Shown here piece by piece: positions 1 to 8,792 of a stretch of DNA of 64,000 nt (position 1 is its first letter; each line of letters opens with the position of its first letter). The DNA lies in assembly GCA_035626515.1 (NCBI GenBank), contig DASPNM010000035.1, forward strand, positions 186,001 through 250,000, in the 5' to 3' direction. This DNA is from DASPNM01 sp035626515 (lineage in GTDB: Bacteria > Bacteroidota > Bacteroidia > Chitinophagales > Chitinophagaceae). Under the pieces are notes generated by a model that did no database searches, was not told where the DNA came from, and saw only the letters and a list, made by a program, of their open reading frames with translations. Position numbers and translations under genes: made by a program.

Positions 1-484
1 CCAGCGCTTCCAGGCGAAGCGTATCCAGCTGCTGCCTCCGGCTCTTGGTGACGTAATGGTAAATGAAGTAGATCAGGTTCCAGATGATGATGTTGATGAA
101 AAAATAAAACGCTCCGCTCAGGATAAGCAACAACGGCTTGTCGATAAACCGGCGCTCTCCTTCGTTGAGCAGCCCCAGCCGGTTGCACGCCTCCATGTAG
201 AAGGTGGCCGTGATCAGTGCAAAAAACAGCGAAATAAGCAGGAAATGAATCACCTGCTTCTCTACCGTTTTCTGGAGTGTATTGAGGCGAATGATCACGA
301 AGCGCATGATGTGGGTGAACACGATCCCGAGCAGTACGAAGATGCCGAGGCGGGTGAAAATCACGCGGCGTGATTCTGCGTCGTCCATTTTGTTGAACGA
401 GTATGCAAAAAACACGTTGATCAGGGCAAAGAGGCCCCAGCCTGTGATCTGGAAAAGCCAGTATTTTCTTCTCCCAAAGCGCAT
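1..484 (-). CDS. LytS/YehU-family sensor histidine kinase, N-terminal part only (runs off the window)
   Basis: The reading frame opens at the ATG at 484 and continues to the window edge without a stop, giving about 161 residues. The visible part is the membrane sensor: four hydrophobic helices at roughly residues 10-30, 43-65, 77-97 and 115-137, joined by short charged loops. It ends in the sequence RRQQLDTLRLEAL, the linker that in this family leads into the histidine kinase region with its NPHFLFN box. Two-component kinases of this type normally pair with a LytTR-domain response regulator encoded just downstream, which would lie outside the window. A TAGATTTG box sits only five bases before the ATG. 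The family is clear from architecture and linker; the stimulus cannot be told. Confidence 0.8.
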   Translation of the reverse strand, partial: MRFGRRKYWLFQITGWGLFALINVFFAYSFNKMDDAESRRVIFTRLGIFVLLGIVFTHIMRFVIIRLNTLQKTVEKQVIHFLLISLFFALITATFYMEACNRLGLLNEGERRFIDKPLLLILSGAFYFFINIIIWNLIYFIYHYVTKSRRQQLDTLRLEAL

Positions 485-489
485 TCGGA

Positions 490-497
490 CAAATCTA
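490..497 (-). promoter_or_regulatory. Bacteroidota -7 box upstream of the sensor kinase
   Basis: Read on the minus strand this is TAGATTTG, a full match to TAnnTTTG. It ends five bases before the ATG at 484, so transcription would begin almost at the start codon. No good TTTG -33 element was found at the usual spacing. Confidence 0.45.
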
Positions 498-670
498 AAC
501 CTTCCCTCAGTGGCAAGGGACGGTAAATATACCAGTGGCGGATTGGTTCTACAAATGGGGTTTCGCGCCCGAACGCCGGAACATCCTCATCTGTAAAGCT
601 TTGTTATTTACAGCCGAGCGAAAAGACCCTAAAAACGAAAATGTTAATTTTACCCCTCAATCGACGCTTG

Positions 671-2608
671 ATGAAAATCATTCCGGGGCCAGTTTTGCAG
701 ACCATTGATTCTCCCGCCGACCTTCGAAAGCTTCCCAGAGAAAAGCTTCACCAGCTTTGCGACGAGCTCCGGCAATATATTATCGATGTAGTAAGCGTGT
801 ACGGGGGCCACTTTGCGGCAAGCCTCGGGGTGGTGGAGCTCACCGCCGCGTTGCATTATGTTTACCAAACGCCTTACGACCAGCTCGTATGGGACGTTGG
901 ACACCAGGCATACGGACACAAGATCCTCACGGGACGACGCGACAATTTTATTACCAACCGGAAATACAAAGGACTTAGTGGGTTTCCGAAACGCAGCGAA
1001 AGCGAGTACGATACTTTCGGTGTCGGACATTCCTCCACATCTATTTCCGCTGCGCTGGGAATGGCAATCGCCGCGAAACAAAAAAGTGAGCAGGACCGGA
1101 AGGTAGTTGCGGTCATCGGGGACGGTGCCATGACTGCGGGAATTGCATTCGAAGGCATGAACCACGCGGGTGTCTCGGACACCGACCTGCTCATCATTCT
1201 CAACGACAACTGCATGAGCATTGACCCCAACGTGGGAGCGCTGAAGGAATACCTGACGGACATCACGACTTCCCCGACTTACAACAAAGTGAAGGACGAT
1301 GTCTGGAAATTACTGGGCAGGCTGCCTGTAGGAAAACGCTTCACGCGGGCGATGGGGCATAAGCTCACGGAGGGCCTGAAGGGCCTGGTGAGCAGCAGCT
1401 CGAACCTCTTCGAAGCGCTCAAGCTTCGTTACTTCGGGCCGATTGACGGTCACAACATCGCGAGGCTGGTGGACGTGCTGCGCGATTTGCGCCAGATTCC
1501 CGGTCCCAAGCTGCTGCACGTGGTGACAACGAAAGGCAAGGGATACGCCCTAGCGGAAAAAGAGCAGACCAAGTGGCACGCGCCGGGGCTGTTCGACAAG
1601 ATCACCGGCGAGATACAAAAGAAAAAATTCGACCTGCCCCAGCCGCCGAAATACCAGGATGTTTTCGGCCATACCATCATCGAGCTGGCGGAAAAAAATG
1701 AAAAAATATTCGGCATTACACCGGCGATGCCTTCGGGCTCTTCGCTGAAATACATGATGGAAAAAATGCCGCAGCGCGCTTTGGACGTGGGAATCGCCGA
1801 GCAGCACGCCGTCACGCTGAGTGCGGGAATGGCCACGCAGGGGATGAAAGTATTCTGCAACATTTACTCCACCTTCATGCAGCGCGCCTACGACCAGGTT
1901 ATCCACGACGTGGCGATCCAGAACCTGCCGGTGATTTTCTGCCTCGACCGGGCGGGACTCGTAGGTGACGATGGTCCTACCCACCACGGGTGTTACGACA
2001 TTGCGTACATGCGCTGCGTTCCAAACATGATCGTCAGCGCTCCCATGAACGAAAGCGAGTTGCGGAACCTGATGTACACCGCGCAGCTTGATTCCACGCA
2101 ACAGCCCTTTGTGATCCGTTATCCGCGCGGGGAAGGAGTAATGCCGGAATGGAGGACCGAAATGAAGGAAATCCCTATCGGGAAGGGTCGTCGGCTTAAA
2201 GACGGCCGAGACCTGGTTATTCTTTCTTTCGGGCATCCCGGCAATTTCGCGTCGGCTGCAATTCGCGAGCTCAAAAACGATGGGCTGGACCCCGCACATT
2301 ACGACATGCGGTTTGCGAAGCCGCTGGACGAAGAAATGCTGCACGAAGCGCTATTGCGGTATCCAAAGGTTGTGACGGTGGAAGATGGAACCGTGAAGGG
2401 AGGATTTGGAAGCGCGATCCTTGAATTCATGAACGAACACGGTTACCGCAACGAACTGATGATTCTGGGAATACCCGATCGCGTGGTGGAACACGGTACT
2501 CCAAAAGAGCTTTACCGCGAGTGCGGTTACGATGCCGAAGCGATTGCGGAAGCCGCACGCCGGCTGATGAAGGAACAAATTAGCGTGAAACAGTATACGG
2601 ATCAATAA
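671..2608 (+). CDS. dxs: 1-deoxy-D-xylulose-5-phosphate synthase
   Basis: Thiamine-diphosphate enzyme that condenses pyruvate and glyceraldehyde 3-phosphate to deoxyxylulose 5-phosphate, the first step of the MEP isoprenoid pathway; cytosolic. The 645-residue product has the expected order: pyrophosphate-binding GDGAMTAG near residue 150, the catalytic-glutamate segment GIAEQHA near 375, the DRAGLVGDDGPTHHG block at about 426-440, and a transketolase C-terminal domain. An in-frame ATG ten codons upstream (641) exists, but the start at 671 (MKIIPGP) fits the family N-terminus better. It is followed after 12 bases by a small outer-membrane barrel gene on the same strand, so the two may be cotranscribed. 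Identification is firm; only the start is uncertain. Confidence 0.96.
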   Translation: MKIIPGPVLQTIDSPADLRKLPREKLHQLCDELRQYIIDVVSVYGGHFAASLGVVELTAALHYVYQTPYDQLVWDVGHQAYGHKILTGRRDNFITNRKYKGLSGFPKRSESEYDTFGVGHSSTSISAALGMAIAAKQKSEQDRKVVAVIGDGAMTAGIAFEGMNHAGVSDTDLLIILNDNCMSIDPNVGALKEYLTDITTSPTYNKVKDDVWKLLGRLPVGKRFTRAMGHKLTEGLKGLVSSSSNLFEALKLRYFGPIDGHNIARLVDVLRDLRQIPGPKLLHVVTTKGKGYALAEKEQTKWHAPGLFDKITGEIQKKKFDLPQPPKYQDVFGHTIIELAEKNEKIFGITPAMPSGSSLKYMMEKMPQRALDVGIAEQHAVTLSAGMATQGMKVFCNIYSTFMQRAYDQVIHDVAIQNLPVIFCLDRAGLVGDDGPTHHGCYDIAYMRCVPNMIVSAPMNESELRNLMYTAQLDSTQQPFVIRYPRGEGVMPEWRTEMKEIPIGKGRRLKDGRDLVILSFGHPGNFASAAIRELKNDGLDPAHYDMRFAKPLDEEMLHEALLRYPKVVTVEDGTVKGGFGSAILEFMNEHGYRNELMILGIPDRVVEHGTPKELYRECGYDAEAIAEAARRLMKEQISVKQYTDQ

Positions 2609-2620
2609 ACCCGAAAATCA

Positions 2621-3223
2621 ATGAAAGGGCTTGTGCTTTCAATAATGCTGTTGTTCGCCGCAACGATTGCAAACGCCCAGTTCCTGCCCTCCATTGGAAT
2701 CAAGGCCGGTTTGAATTTCGCGAACGTGAGCAATGCATCTTCGTTCAACAGCAGCAGCGAAACCGGGTTTATGGTTGGCGGTTACCTCGGTGGGAAGCGA
2801 AGGCTGCTCAGCTACCGTACGGAGCTGATCTTTTCGCGCCAGGGATATGAATACAAGACCGGCAGCAGCACTGGCCAGGTGACGCTCGATTACCTGTTGT
2901 TGCCGCAATTGCTGACCCTGAATTTTGGAAAATATGTTTCGCTACAGGCGGGCGGCCAGTTGGCGTTTCTGCTGAAGGGACGTGTGGACAGCAGCGGCAG
3001 CAGCGGGGATTTGATGGATTTCCTGAACCGCTTCGATTATGGAATCGCTGCCGGCGCGGAGTTTTCGCCTTTGAGCGGGTTGTTCATTGGTCTCCGGTAC
3101 ACCCGAAGCCTTTCCGATCTGTACGATTCCCTCAGCTACAGCGGTGGTCAGATTCAATTTGCCAGTCCCAACCTCCGCAACAACGTGGTGCAGGTTTACG
3201 CAGGCTGGCGGTTCGGAAAATAA
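2621..3223 (+). CDS. Outer-membrane beta-barrel protein (PorT-like/OMP_b-brl family)
   Basis: A 200-residue protein with a clean signal peptide (hydrophobic residues 4-17, cleavage after ANAQ) followed by a Bacteroidota small-barrel pattern: GIKAGLNFANVS at the start of the mature chain, GFMVGGYLG, alternating hydrophobic strands with Tyr/Phe ends, and the closing strand VQVYAGWRFGK. Such eight-strand-like barrels are annotated as porin family or outer membrane protein beta-barrel domain; most have no known substrate. It starts 12 bases after dxs and ends 7 bases before the converging OsmC gene. A serine/glycine-rich loop near residues 125-131 is probably surface exposed. The fold is well supported, the function is not known. 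Confidence 0.85.
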   Translation: MKGLVLSIMLLFAATIANAQFLPSIGIKAGLNFANVSNASSFNSSSETGFMVGGYLGGKRRLLSYRTELIFSRQGYEYKTGSSTGQVTLDYLLLPQLLTLNFGKYVSLQAGGQLAFLLKGRVDSSGSSGDLMDFLNRFDYGIAAGAEFSPLSGLFIGLRYTRSLSDLYDSLSYSGGQIQFASPNLRNNVVQVYAGWRFGK

Positions 3224-3230
3224 TTGTCTT

Positions 3231-3644
3231 TCACCCGGCGAGCCGCGCCTCCGCAGTAATGTTCGTGTTCAGCAGCTTGCTGATCGGACAGGTCTTTTTC
3301 GCTTCCTCTACACAATCCTTGAATTTTGCCTCATCGATGCCCGGTACCGACGCCGATACGTCGAGATGACTTTCGGTAATGGTACCGCTTTCCAGCGTGA
3401 TCGTGCACTTCGTATCGATGTTGTCCGGAGTAAAGCCTGCCGCGCCCAGGACAAAGCTCAGCTTCATCGAAAAGCAGCCGGCATGCGCGGCCGCCACGAG
3501 CTCTTCGGGACTTGTACCTTCCACGTCTTCAAACCGGGTGCGAAAACTGATGGATGTGCCGGACAGTACACCGCTGTCCGCGGTTACGGTTCCTTTTCCT
3601 TCCTTGCCGGAACCTTTCCAGTTGGCAGTTGCTGAACGCTTCAT
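3231..3644 (-). CDS. OsmC-family peroxiredoxin
   Basis: A 137-residue member of the OsmC/Ohr family, cytosolic thiol peroxidases that reduce organic hydroperoxides. Both redox cysteines are in place: one in HAGCFSMKLS (about residue 57) and one in KKTCPISKLLN (about residue 119). The glutamate/arginine context FRTRFEDVEGTSPEELVAAA is typical of the OsmC branch rather than Ohr. It stands alone between the barrel gene (converging) and scpA, with 48 bases to the latter. Its length is normal for the family. Confidence 0.93.
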   Translation of the reverse strand: MKRSATANWKGSGKEGKGTVTADSGVLSGTSISFRTRFEDVEGTSPEELVAAAHAGCFSMKLSFVLGAAGFTPDNIDTKCTITLESGTITESHLDVSASVPGIDEAKFKDCVEEAKKTCPISKLLNTNITAEARLAG

Positions 3645-3692
3645 GATGTTTTTTTGGTTTAGAGTCGTTGATCTTAATATTCTATCCTCTGG

Positions 3693-4472
3693 TCACATGT
3701 CTTCCGGAAACTCCGCCAGGCGTTGGTCGGGCTCCACGTACTCGACGATAAAATTATTTTTTCCCTCACCGACGAGAATTTTCAGGAATTTCTGCTGCAC
3801 CAGCTCGAGAAGCGAAAGAAAAAGGAAGATGGCGTGTACGCGGTTTTCGCACGGGTCGAACAGCTTTTCAAAGCTCAGGTTGCGGTTTTCGCGCGCTTGT
3901 GTAAGCAAAAAATCGCGGCTTCCTTCCATGGTGTAGTTGTACTGCACCACCGTATGCACCGGTTTCGTGAGCCGGTCGGAGTACCGGCCCATTACCCGTT
4001 CGAAAGCCCGCATCAGCCGGAACAGGGTAATGGTCTGGATCTCCGTCCCCTCCCCTGCTTCCTCGCCGATGCGGGAGAGTTCCTGCTGAATATTTCCCCG
4101 TTTTGCCATCAGCATCCTGATCGCTTCCATTTCCGCCATCTGGGCGGAGGCCTCCTTGAATTTTTTGTACTCGAGAATTTTGTTTACCAGCTCCTGCCGC
4201 GGATCAATCTCGTTTCCTTCGGCATCAAGCTCTTTTCTCGGCAGCAACATCTTTGCCTTGATACGCATCAGCGTGGAGATAAACAGAATGAACTCGCTGC
4301 TCAGCTCGATGTTCAGCTCCTCGCTCTGGCGGATATAGCCGAGAAAATCGTTGATGATCCTGGTGATGGGAATGTTGTAGATGTCAAGCTCATCCCGTTC
4401 GATGAAAAATAAAAGCAGGTCGAAGGGACCTTCGAACTGGGGAAGCTTAATCTGGTAGGATGTGCTGGCCAT
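3693..4472 (-). CDS. scpA: Segregation and condensation protein A (kleisin)
   Basis: ScpA is the kleisin that bridges the SMC dimer and ScpB in the bacterial condensin complex, needed for chromosome compaction and partition. The N-terminus QFEGPFDLLLFFIERDELDIYNIPI is the hallmark segment that binds the SMC neck, and the C-terminal winged-helix region (FLFLSLLELVQQKFLKI) is present; total 259 residues, the usual size. No scpB is adjacent. A TAAATTTG -7 box lies 20 bases before the ATG. The preceding gene in this direction is mscL, which ends 76 bases upstream. Confidence 0.95.
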   Translation of the reverse strand: MASTSYQIKLPQFEGPFDLLLFFIERDELDIYNIPITRIINDFLGYIRQSEELNIELSSEFILFISTLMRIKAKMLLPRKELDAEGNEIDPRQELVNKILEYKKFKEASAQMAEMEAIRMLMAKRGNIQQELSRIGEEAGEGTEIQTITLFRLMRAFERVMGRYSDRLTKPVHTVVQYNYTMEGSRDFLLTQARENRNLSFEKLFDPCENRVHAIFLFLSLLELVQQKFLKILVGEGKNNFIVEYVEPDQRLAEFPEDM

Positions 4473-4492
4473 GCCTCTGTCAAGGGAACGCG

Positions 4493-4500
4493 CAAATTTA
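4493..4500 (-). promoter_or_regulatory. Bacteroidota -7 box for scpA
   Basis: TAAATTTG on the minus strand, 20 bases before the scpA start, in the mscL-scpA spacer. No clear -33 element. Confidence 0.45.
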
Positions 4501-4548
4501 GGTCAATCTGCACGCCCGCAGTACGGGTGGGGATATCTCGCGCCGTAA

Positions 4549-4953
4549 TCAGCGTTTCAAAGAGTCGCAAATTTCGCGCAGCAGCAAAATTTCCTCCGGT
4601 GGCGCAGTTGCCACTTCTTTACGCTTTCTCTTCAGCCCGTTGATGCCGCGAATGAACAGAAACATGACGAACGCGATTATGAGAAAATCCAACACGGCAA
4701 CGAGAAATGCTCCCCATTTCAACGAAATCGCCTCCCTGGTCACAACTCCCGATACATCTTTCATCTCCCGCCTGATCACCCATTCTCCCAGTCCCGACCG
4801 GCCTCCAAGGATCAAACTAATGAGCGGCGCTACGAGGCCCTCGGTTAAAGCGGTGATCACTTTCCCAAAGGCGGCGCCCATCACAAAGGCCACCGCGATG
4901 TCGACCAGGTTGCCCCTGAGAGCAAATTCTTTGAATTCCCGGATCATGCTCAT
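4549..4953 (-). CDS. mscL: Large-conductance mechanosensitive channel
   Basis: MscL is a homopentameric inner-membrane channel that opens under high membrane tension to release solutes during hypo-osmotic shock. The 134-residue protein has the amphipathic N-terminal helix (REFKEFALRGNLVDIAVAFVMGAAFGKVI), the first pore helix with its glycine-rich constriction, the second membrane helix (VAVLDFLIIAFVMFLFIRGIN) and a charged C-terminal helix. Length and topology are normal. The 66-base spacer to the upstream PPK2 gene carries two copies of the decamer ttggttgact. Confidence 0.96.
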   Translation of the reverse strand: MSMIREFKEFALRGNLVDIAVAFVMGAAFGKVITALTEGLVAPLISLILGGRSGLGEWVIRREMKDVSGVVTREAISLKWGAFLVAVLDFLIIAFVMFLFIRGINGLKRKRKEVATAPPEEILLLREICDSLKR

Positions 4954-5019
4954 AGTTGTTGGTTGACTGGTGAATTGGTTGACTCGTTGATGGTCAGAGC
5001 CGGCGGGATCGCCAGCACG

Positions 5020-5766
5020 CTATTTCTTCAGCTTCGGATATTTCATATTCAGGCCTGAAAGCATTTTGTGAAGCGCTTTCGCTATCAGGTACTCTTTGTA
5101 CCAGTTCTGGTCGGATGGAATGATCTGCCAGGGAAACAGGTCACAATGCTCGAAACAGTCTTCGTACATTTCCAGGTATCGTCCGGTCAGCTCCGCTTCC
5201 TTCAGATCCTTTTCGCTGTATTTCCACATCTTGGAAGGGTCGTGCCTGCGTTCCTCCAGCCTGGTCCGCCTCTCTTTTTCCGAGACATGCAGGTAAAATT
5301 TGAGGATCTGGCAACTGTTGTGCTCATAAAGCAGCTGCTCAAAATCATTGATGGCCTTCATTCTTTTTTTCGCCATTTCATCGTCGCACCAGCCGTGTAC
5401 GCGCGTCACGAGCACATCTTCGTAATGGGAACGGTTGAAGATCTGGATCATGCCGCGGGCAGGCGCATGCAGGTGTATACGCCACAAAAAATCATGTGCG
5501 AGCTCTTCGGCCGTCGGAACCTTGAACGATCTTACGGAAACGCCCTGGGGGCTCAGGTTGCCGAAAACCTTGCGGATCACTCCGTCTTTTCCGCTCCCGT
5601 CAAGTCCCTGCAGGATAACCAGCACAGAATGTTTTCCCTCGGCAAACAAACGGTTTTGCAGTTCGTCCAGCTCCCCGAGCAGCTTTGCTGTTTTCTGTTT
5701 CACATCGTCCTTCTTCTCCTTCTCGGGGGCTTTTGTACTGATTTCGCTGAGTCGAATCCCGGGCAT
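5020..5766 (-). CDS. PPK2-family polyphosphate:nucleotide phosphotransferase
   Basis: Kinase of the PPK2 family, which moves phosphate between inorganic polyphosphate and nucleotides (NMP or NDP). The 248-residue chain has a Walker A loop (GLDGSGKDG, about residue 58), the PPK2 lid-region basic residues (FNRSHYEDVLVTRVHGW, including Walker B-like HYEDV) and the WKYSEKDLKEAELTGRYLEMYED block followed by WQIIPSDQNWYKEY, all characteristic. A further in-frame ATG at 5796 would add ten residues, but MPGIRLSEIS at 5766 is the more likely start. Whether it prefers mono- or diphosphates cannot be read from sequence alone. It is divergent from the DMT transporter gene, with 63 bases between. Confidence 0.9.
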   Translation of the reverse strand: MPGIRLSEISTKAPEKEKKDDVKQKTAKLLGELDELQNRLFAEGKHSVLVILQGLDGSGKDGVIRKVFGNLSPQGVSVRSFKVPTAEELAHDFLWRIHLHAPARGMIQIFNRSHYEDVLVTRVHGWCDDEMAKKRMKAINDFEQLLYEHNSCQILKFYLHVSEKERRTRLEERRHDPSKMWKYSEKDLKEAELTGRYLEMYEDCFEHCDLFPWQIIPSDQNWYKEYLIAKALHKMLSGLNMKYPKLKK

Positions 5767-5829
5767 GACACAATTTAGAAAAATTGCGGCGACCACTCAT
5801 ATTCCTGACCTTTGCTCCTTTTTGCGTCA

Positions 5830-6711
5830 ATGAGCAACAGGTTCACCAGCTGGCTGATTTTCGTCGTGCTCTGCTTCATCTGGGGCAGTTCCTTCAAGCT
5901 GATGCAGGACAGCCAGCAGGGTTTGAATTCAATGCAAATCGCTTCCGTACGGATTTTTTCAGCGGGCCTGGTATTTCTGCCTTTTGCATTTTTTCACTGG
6001 AAAAAAATTCCGCGCGGGAAACTCCTGCCTGTCATCCTGAGCGCGGTGTTCGGTAATCTCCTCCCGGCGTTTCTTTTTGCCGAAGCGATCATGAAGATCG
6101 ACGCTTCCCTGGCCGGCATTCTGAATTCGCTTACGCCCATCTGCGTGGTGGTGATTGGAATCGTTTTTTTTCGCGACCGCTTCCGCAGTCAAAAGATCGT
6201 CGGCGTGCTGGTAGGCTTTCTCGGGCTCGTGGTGTTGACGCTTTCTCCCTGGATCCTGGAAAACAAAACTCTCAGCCTCGATAACCTCAACTACACGGCA
6301 CTCATCGTCCTCGCGACCCTGCTTTACGGAATCAATGTCAATATGGTGGGGCATTACCTGAAAGAGGTCAACCCCCTGCACATCGCTACTGTTTCACTGG
6401 CATGCATGCTTTTGCCGACCGCTATTGTGCTATGGCAGCAGGATTTCATGGCACTGAACTTCGCGGATCCTAATGTTAGCTATTCGGTTTGGGCCTCTGT
6501 GGCGCTCGGCGTTGTGGGCTCGGCAGTAGCCACCGCGCTTTTTTACCTGCTCGTGCAACGCGCCGGCGGGCTCTTCGCTTCGCTCGTTACCTATGGAATT
6601 CCCTTCGTCGCCCTTTTCTGGGGATTCATGGATGGTGAGCGGATCACCTTTTTGGAAATAAGCTGTTTGCTGCTGATACTGATTGGCGTCTACCTGGCCA
6701 ACAGAAAATGA
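5830..6711 (+). CDS. DMT-superfamily (EamA) transporter
   Basis: An integral membrane protein of 293 residues with ten predicted helices arranged as two EamA repeats of five; the conserved FIWGSSF motif in helix 1 marks the drug/metabolite transporter superfamily. Members export amino acids, nucleotides or drugs; substrate cannot be inferred. The start at 5830 (MSNRFTSW) is preferred to an ATG six codons earlier because it brings the first helix to its usual position. It ends 59 bases before the converging frr gene. Confidence 0.9.
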   Translation: MSNRFTSWLIFVVLCFIWGSSFKLMQDSQQGLNSMQIASVRIFSAGLVFLPFAFFHWKKIPRGKLLPVILSAVFGNLLPAFLFAEAIMKIDASLAGILNSLTPICVVVIGIVFFRDRFRSQKIVGVLVGFLGLVVLTLSPWILENKTLSLDNLNYTALIVLATLLYGINVNMVGHYLKEVNPLHIATVSLACMLLPTAIVLWQQDFMALNFADPNVSYSVWASVALGVVGSAVATALFYLLVQRAGGLFASLVTYGIPFVALFWGFMDGERITFLEISCLLLILIGVYLANRK

Positions 6712-6770
6712 AAAGTTGTATTCTGTAAAATACCAACCCTTCCGTGGACACCCGAAAACGTAAAAGGATC

Positions 6771-7334
6771 TTAGACCGACATGATTTCCTTCTCCTTTGA
6801 AGCAAGGTGTTTGTCTACCGCACCGATATACCTGTTGGTGATTTCCTGAACATCGGACTCCGCATCCTTCGCAGCGTCTTCACTGAGGCCGTTTTTCTGG
6901 AGTTTTTTGATGTGTTCGATGGCGTCGCGGCGAATGTTGCGCACGGCCACTTTTGAATGTTCCCCCTCCGCGTGGCAGCGCTTCACGAGCTCTTTGCGTC
7001 GCTCTTCGGTAAGCGGCGGGAGAAAAAGACGGATGAGATTCCCGTCATTTTGGGGAGTAACTCCGATGTTGGCCGCAATGATGGCCCTTTCTATAGGCTG
7101 CAGCATGTTTTTTTCCCAGGGCTGAATGCTGAGCGTGCGGGCATCCATTACACTTACGTTGGCCACCTGGTTGATGGGCATGAGACTTCCGTAATAATCC
7201 ACCTGGATGCCGTCCAGCATCTGCGGGTTCGCCTTACCGGCACGAATTTTAGACAGCTCCGCTTCCAGGTGGGTGATCGCTTTTTTCATGTGGTCCTCGG
7301 CGTTGTATAAGATGGACCCTACGTCTTCTGGCAT
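6771..7334 (-). CDS. frr: Ribosome recycling factor
   Basis: RRF splits post-termination ribosomes together with EF-G. The 187-residue product carries the two-domain signature: helix I with ELSKIRAGKANPQMLDGIQVDYYG, the beta domain with the PxxQVANVSVMDARTLSIQPW segment, the LIRLFLPPLTEERRKELVKRCHAEGEHSKVAVRNIRRD hinge, and the C-terminal helix. The start at 7334 (MPEDVG) gives the normal length; the reading frame is open 23 codons further upstream but that part is not conserved. A promoter box lies 50 bases before the start. Confidence 0.96.
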   Translation of the reverse strand: MPEDVGSILYNAEDHMKKAITHLEAELSKIRAGKANPQMLDGIQVDYYGSLMPINQVANVSVMDARTLSIQPWEKNMLQPIERAIIAANIGVTPQNDGNLIRLFLPPLTEERRKELVKRCHAEGEHSKVAVRNIRRDAIEHIKKLQKNGLSEDAAKDAESDVQEITNRYIGAVDKHLASKEKEIMSV

Positions 7335-7384
7335 AACTTGTTCGTTTGACCGCCGCGCGAAGATGTTGCCTGCGGCGGGGAGAG

Positions 7385-7392
7385 CAAAACTA
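7385..7392 (-). promoter_or_regulatory. Bacteroidota promoter for frr
   Basis: TAGTTTTG on the minus strand, preceded 19 bases earlier by TTTC (plus-strand 7412-7415), close to the TTTG/N19/TAnnTTTG consensus. Predicted leader about 45 bases. The -33 element falls instead inside the 5' neighbour's final codons, so the upstream gene need not be cotranscribed. Confidence 0.5.
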
Positions 7393-7420
7393 ACGAAACA
7401 CACTGTTTCCCGAAAACCGC

Positions 7421-8560
7421 TCAGGAATCGTTTTCGACCGCCGCTGTTTCCTGCGGAAGCGTAACCACCTTGGAGGCGGTTTTGAGTTCAGTGGTTCCAT
7501 TTAACCGCTTCGCAATAACAAGGGTGCGGCGCGGCATGCGGCGGTAATAGAGAAAACCGAATCCGGAAAACGATAAGGTCAGCATGATCAGCAAAACGTA
7601 ATTGCTCCCTAAAAAACGGCCCAGCCAGGCAATGATGATGAAAGCAATATTAATCACGACGCAGCTCATGGTCACCGCGGCATGCGTCAGTCCCCGGTCA
7701 AGCAGCAGGTGATGCACGTGGTTCTTGTCTGGAGTGAATGGGGAGCGGCCGCGAAAGATCCGGATGCTGAACACCCGCAGCGTATCAAGAAGCGGAACAA
7801 TCAGCACAGCAAATGCCAGCGCCACTGCGGAAGGAACCGGGACCGCTACGGCAGCTGAGTTGGCCACGTTAATGAATTTGATCACCAAAATCGAGTTTAC
7901 CAGTCCAATCATGAGCGAACCGGAATCTCCCATAAATATCTTGGCCGGATGATGGTTGAAGATCATGAAGGCCAGCAGGCTTCCCCCAAGAGCATAGGCC
8001 ATCAGCGCATAAGCCTGGTAGTCGATGATAAAGAAATAAGTCCCGAATATCCCCATGGAAAGAATGCCCAGGCTGGCGGCCAGGCCGTCAATCCCGTCAA
8101 TCAGGTTGAAAGAATTCATCACCACGATGATCGTGAGGTACGAAAGGGCCAGACCGAAGCCCTCAGGCACTTCGTTGAAGCCGAAGAGACCATACATGCT
8201 GTCCAGCCGGATACCGCCCAGGTGGATCAGGATGGAGGCCGCGATAACCTGTCCCACGAATTTCTTGCTGGCCGAAAGCACCACGAGGTCATCTTTCAGG
8301 CCGAGAAAAAAAATCACGAGTGCGGCCGCGAAAAAGTACTGGAACTCAGGGTTTATGTATCCCTGGATGGACAAAAGCGAAGCGAGCAGGAATCCCCCGA
8401 AAATTGCGACACCCCCGAGAGAAGCTACCGGGCGCGTGTGCACTTTGCGTTCATCCGGAATATCATAAAGGTTTTTCTGCTCTGCTATCTGCAGGATGAC
8501 CGGGATCGCGAGAAAGGTGATGATGAAGGAAACAGAAGCTGTCAATAGGATGTCCAGCAT
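7421..8560 (-). CDS. Undecaprenyl-phosphate sugar-1-phosphate transferase (WecA/TagO-like, MraY superfamily)
   Basis: Polytopic inner-membrane enzyme (379 residues, about ten helices) that moves a sugar-1-phosphate from a UDP-sugar to undecaprenyl phosphate, starting O-antigen, capsule or teichoic-acid-like glycans. Family motifs are intact: GLKDDLVVLS, the catalytic NSFNLIDGIDGLAASLG, KIFMGDSGSLMIG, and the cytoplasmic DKNHVHHLLLDRG histidine motif that separates WecA/TagO types from MraY. The C-terminus has an extra soluble tail of about 40 residues. UDP-GlcNAc is the likely donor by family, but UDP-GalNAc or other sugars are possible. Confidence 0.9.
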   Translation of the reverse strand: MLDILLTASVSFIITFLAIPVILQIAEQKNLYDIPDERKVHTRPVASLGGVAIFGGFLLASLLSIQGYINPEFQYFFAAALVIFFLGLKDDLVVLSASKKFVGQVIAASILIHLGGIRLDSMYGLFGFNEVPEGFGLALSYLTIIVVMNSFNLIDGIDGLAASLGILSMGIFGTYFFIIDYQAYALMAYALGGSLLAFMIFNHHPAKIFMGDSGSLMIGLVNSILVIKFINVANSAAVAVPVPSAVALAFAVLIVPLLDTLRVFSIRIFRGRSPFTPDKNHVHHLLLDRGLTHAAVTMSCVVINIAFIIIAWLGRFLGSNYVLLIMLTLSFSGFGFLYYRRMPRRTLVIAKRLNGTTELKTASKVVTLPQETAAVENDS

Positions 8561-8582
8561 GAAGCAGAGGTTTAATGTTTTG

Positions 8583-8590
8583 CAAAAATA
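8583..8590 (-). promoter_or_regulatory. Bacteroidota -7 box for the WecA-like gene
   Basis: TATTTTTG on the minus strand, 22 bases before the ATG at 8560, in the 232-base divergent spacer shared with the transketolase gene. No match to the -33 element at 19 bases. Confidence 0.4.
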
Positions 8591-8792
8591 GCTGTTACGT
8601 TTAAATAATTTCTCCTATACGTCGAAATATTCGGTATTTCCGCACTTCCACAAACTGCTACTACTGGTGGCCCGGGATTTTTGAGGGGTTTGACGAATCG
8701 GATGGATTTTTATCCAAAAACAACGCACATTTGCAGCGCGCCCGGGGTTTGAATATTTAAGATACAAAAAGTTTAAACACAGCGATTCATTT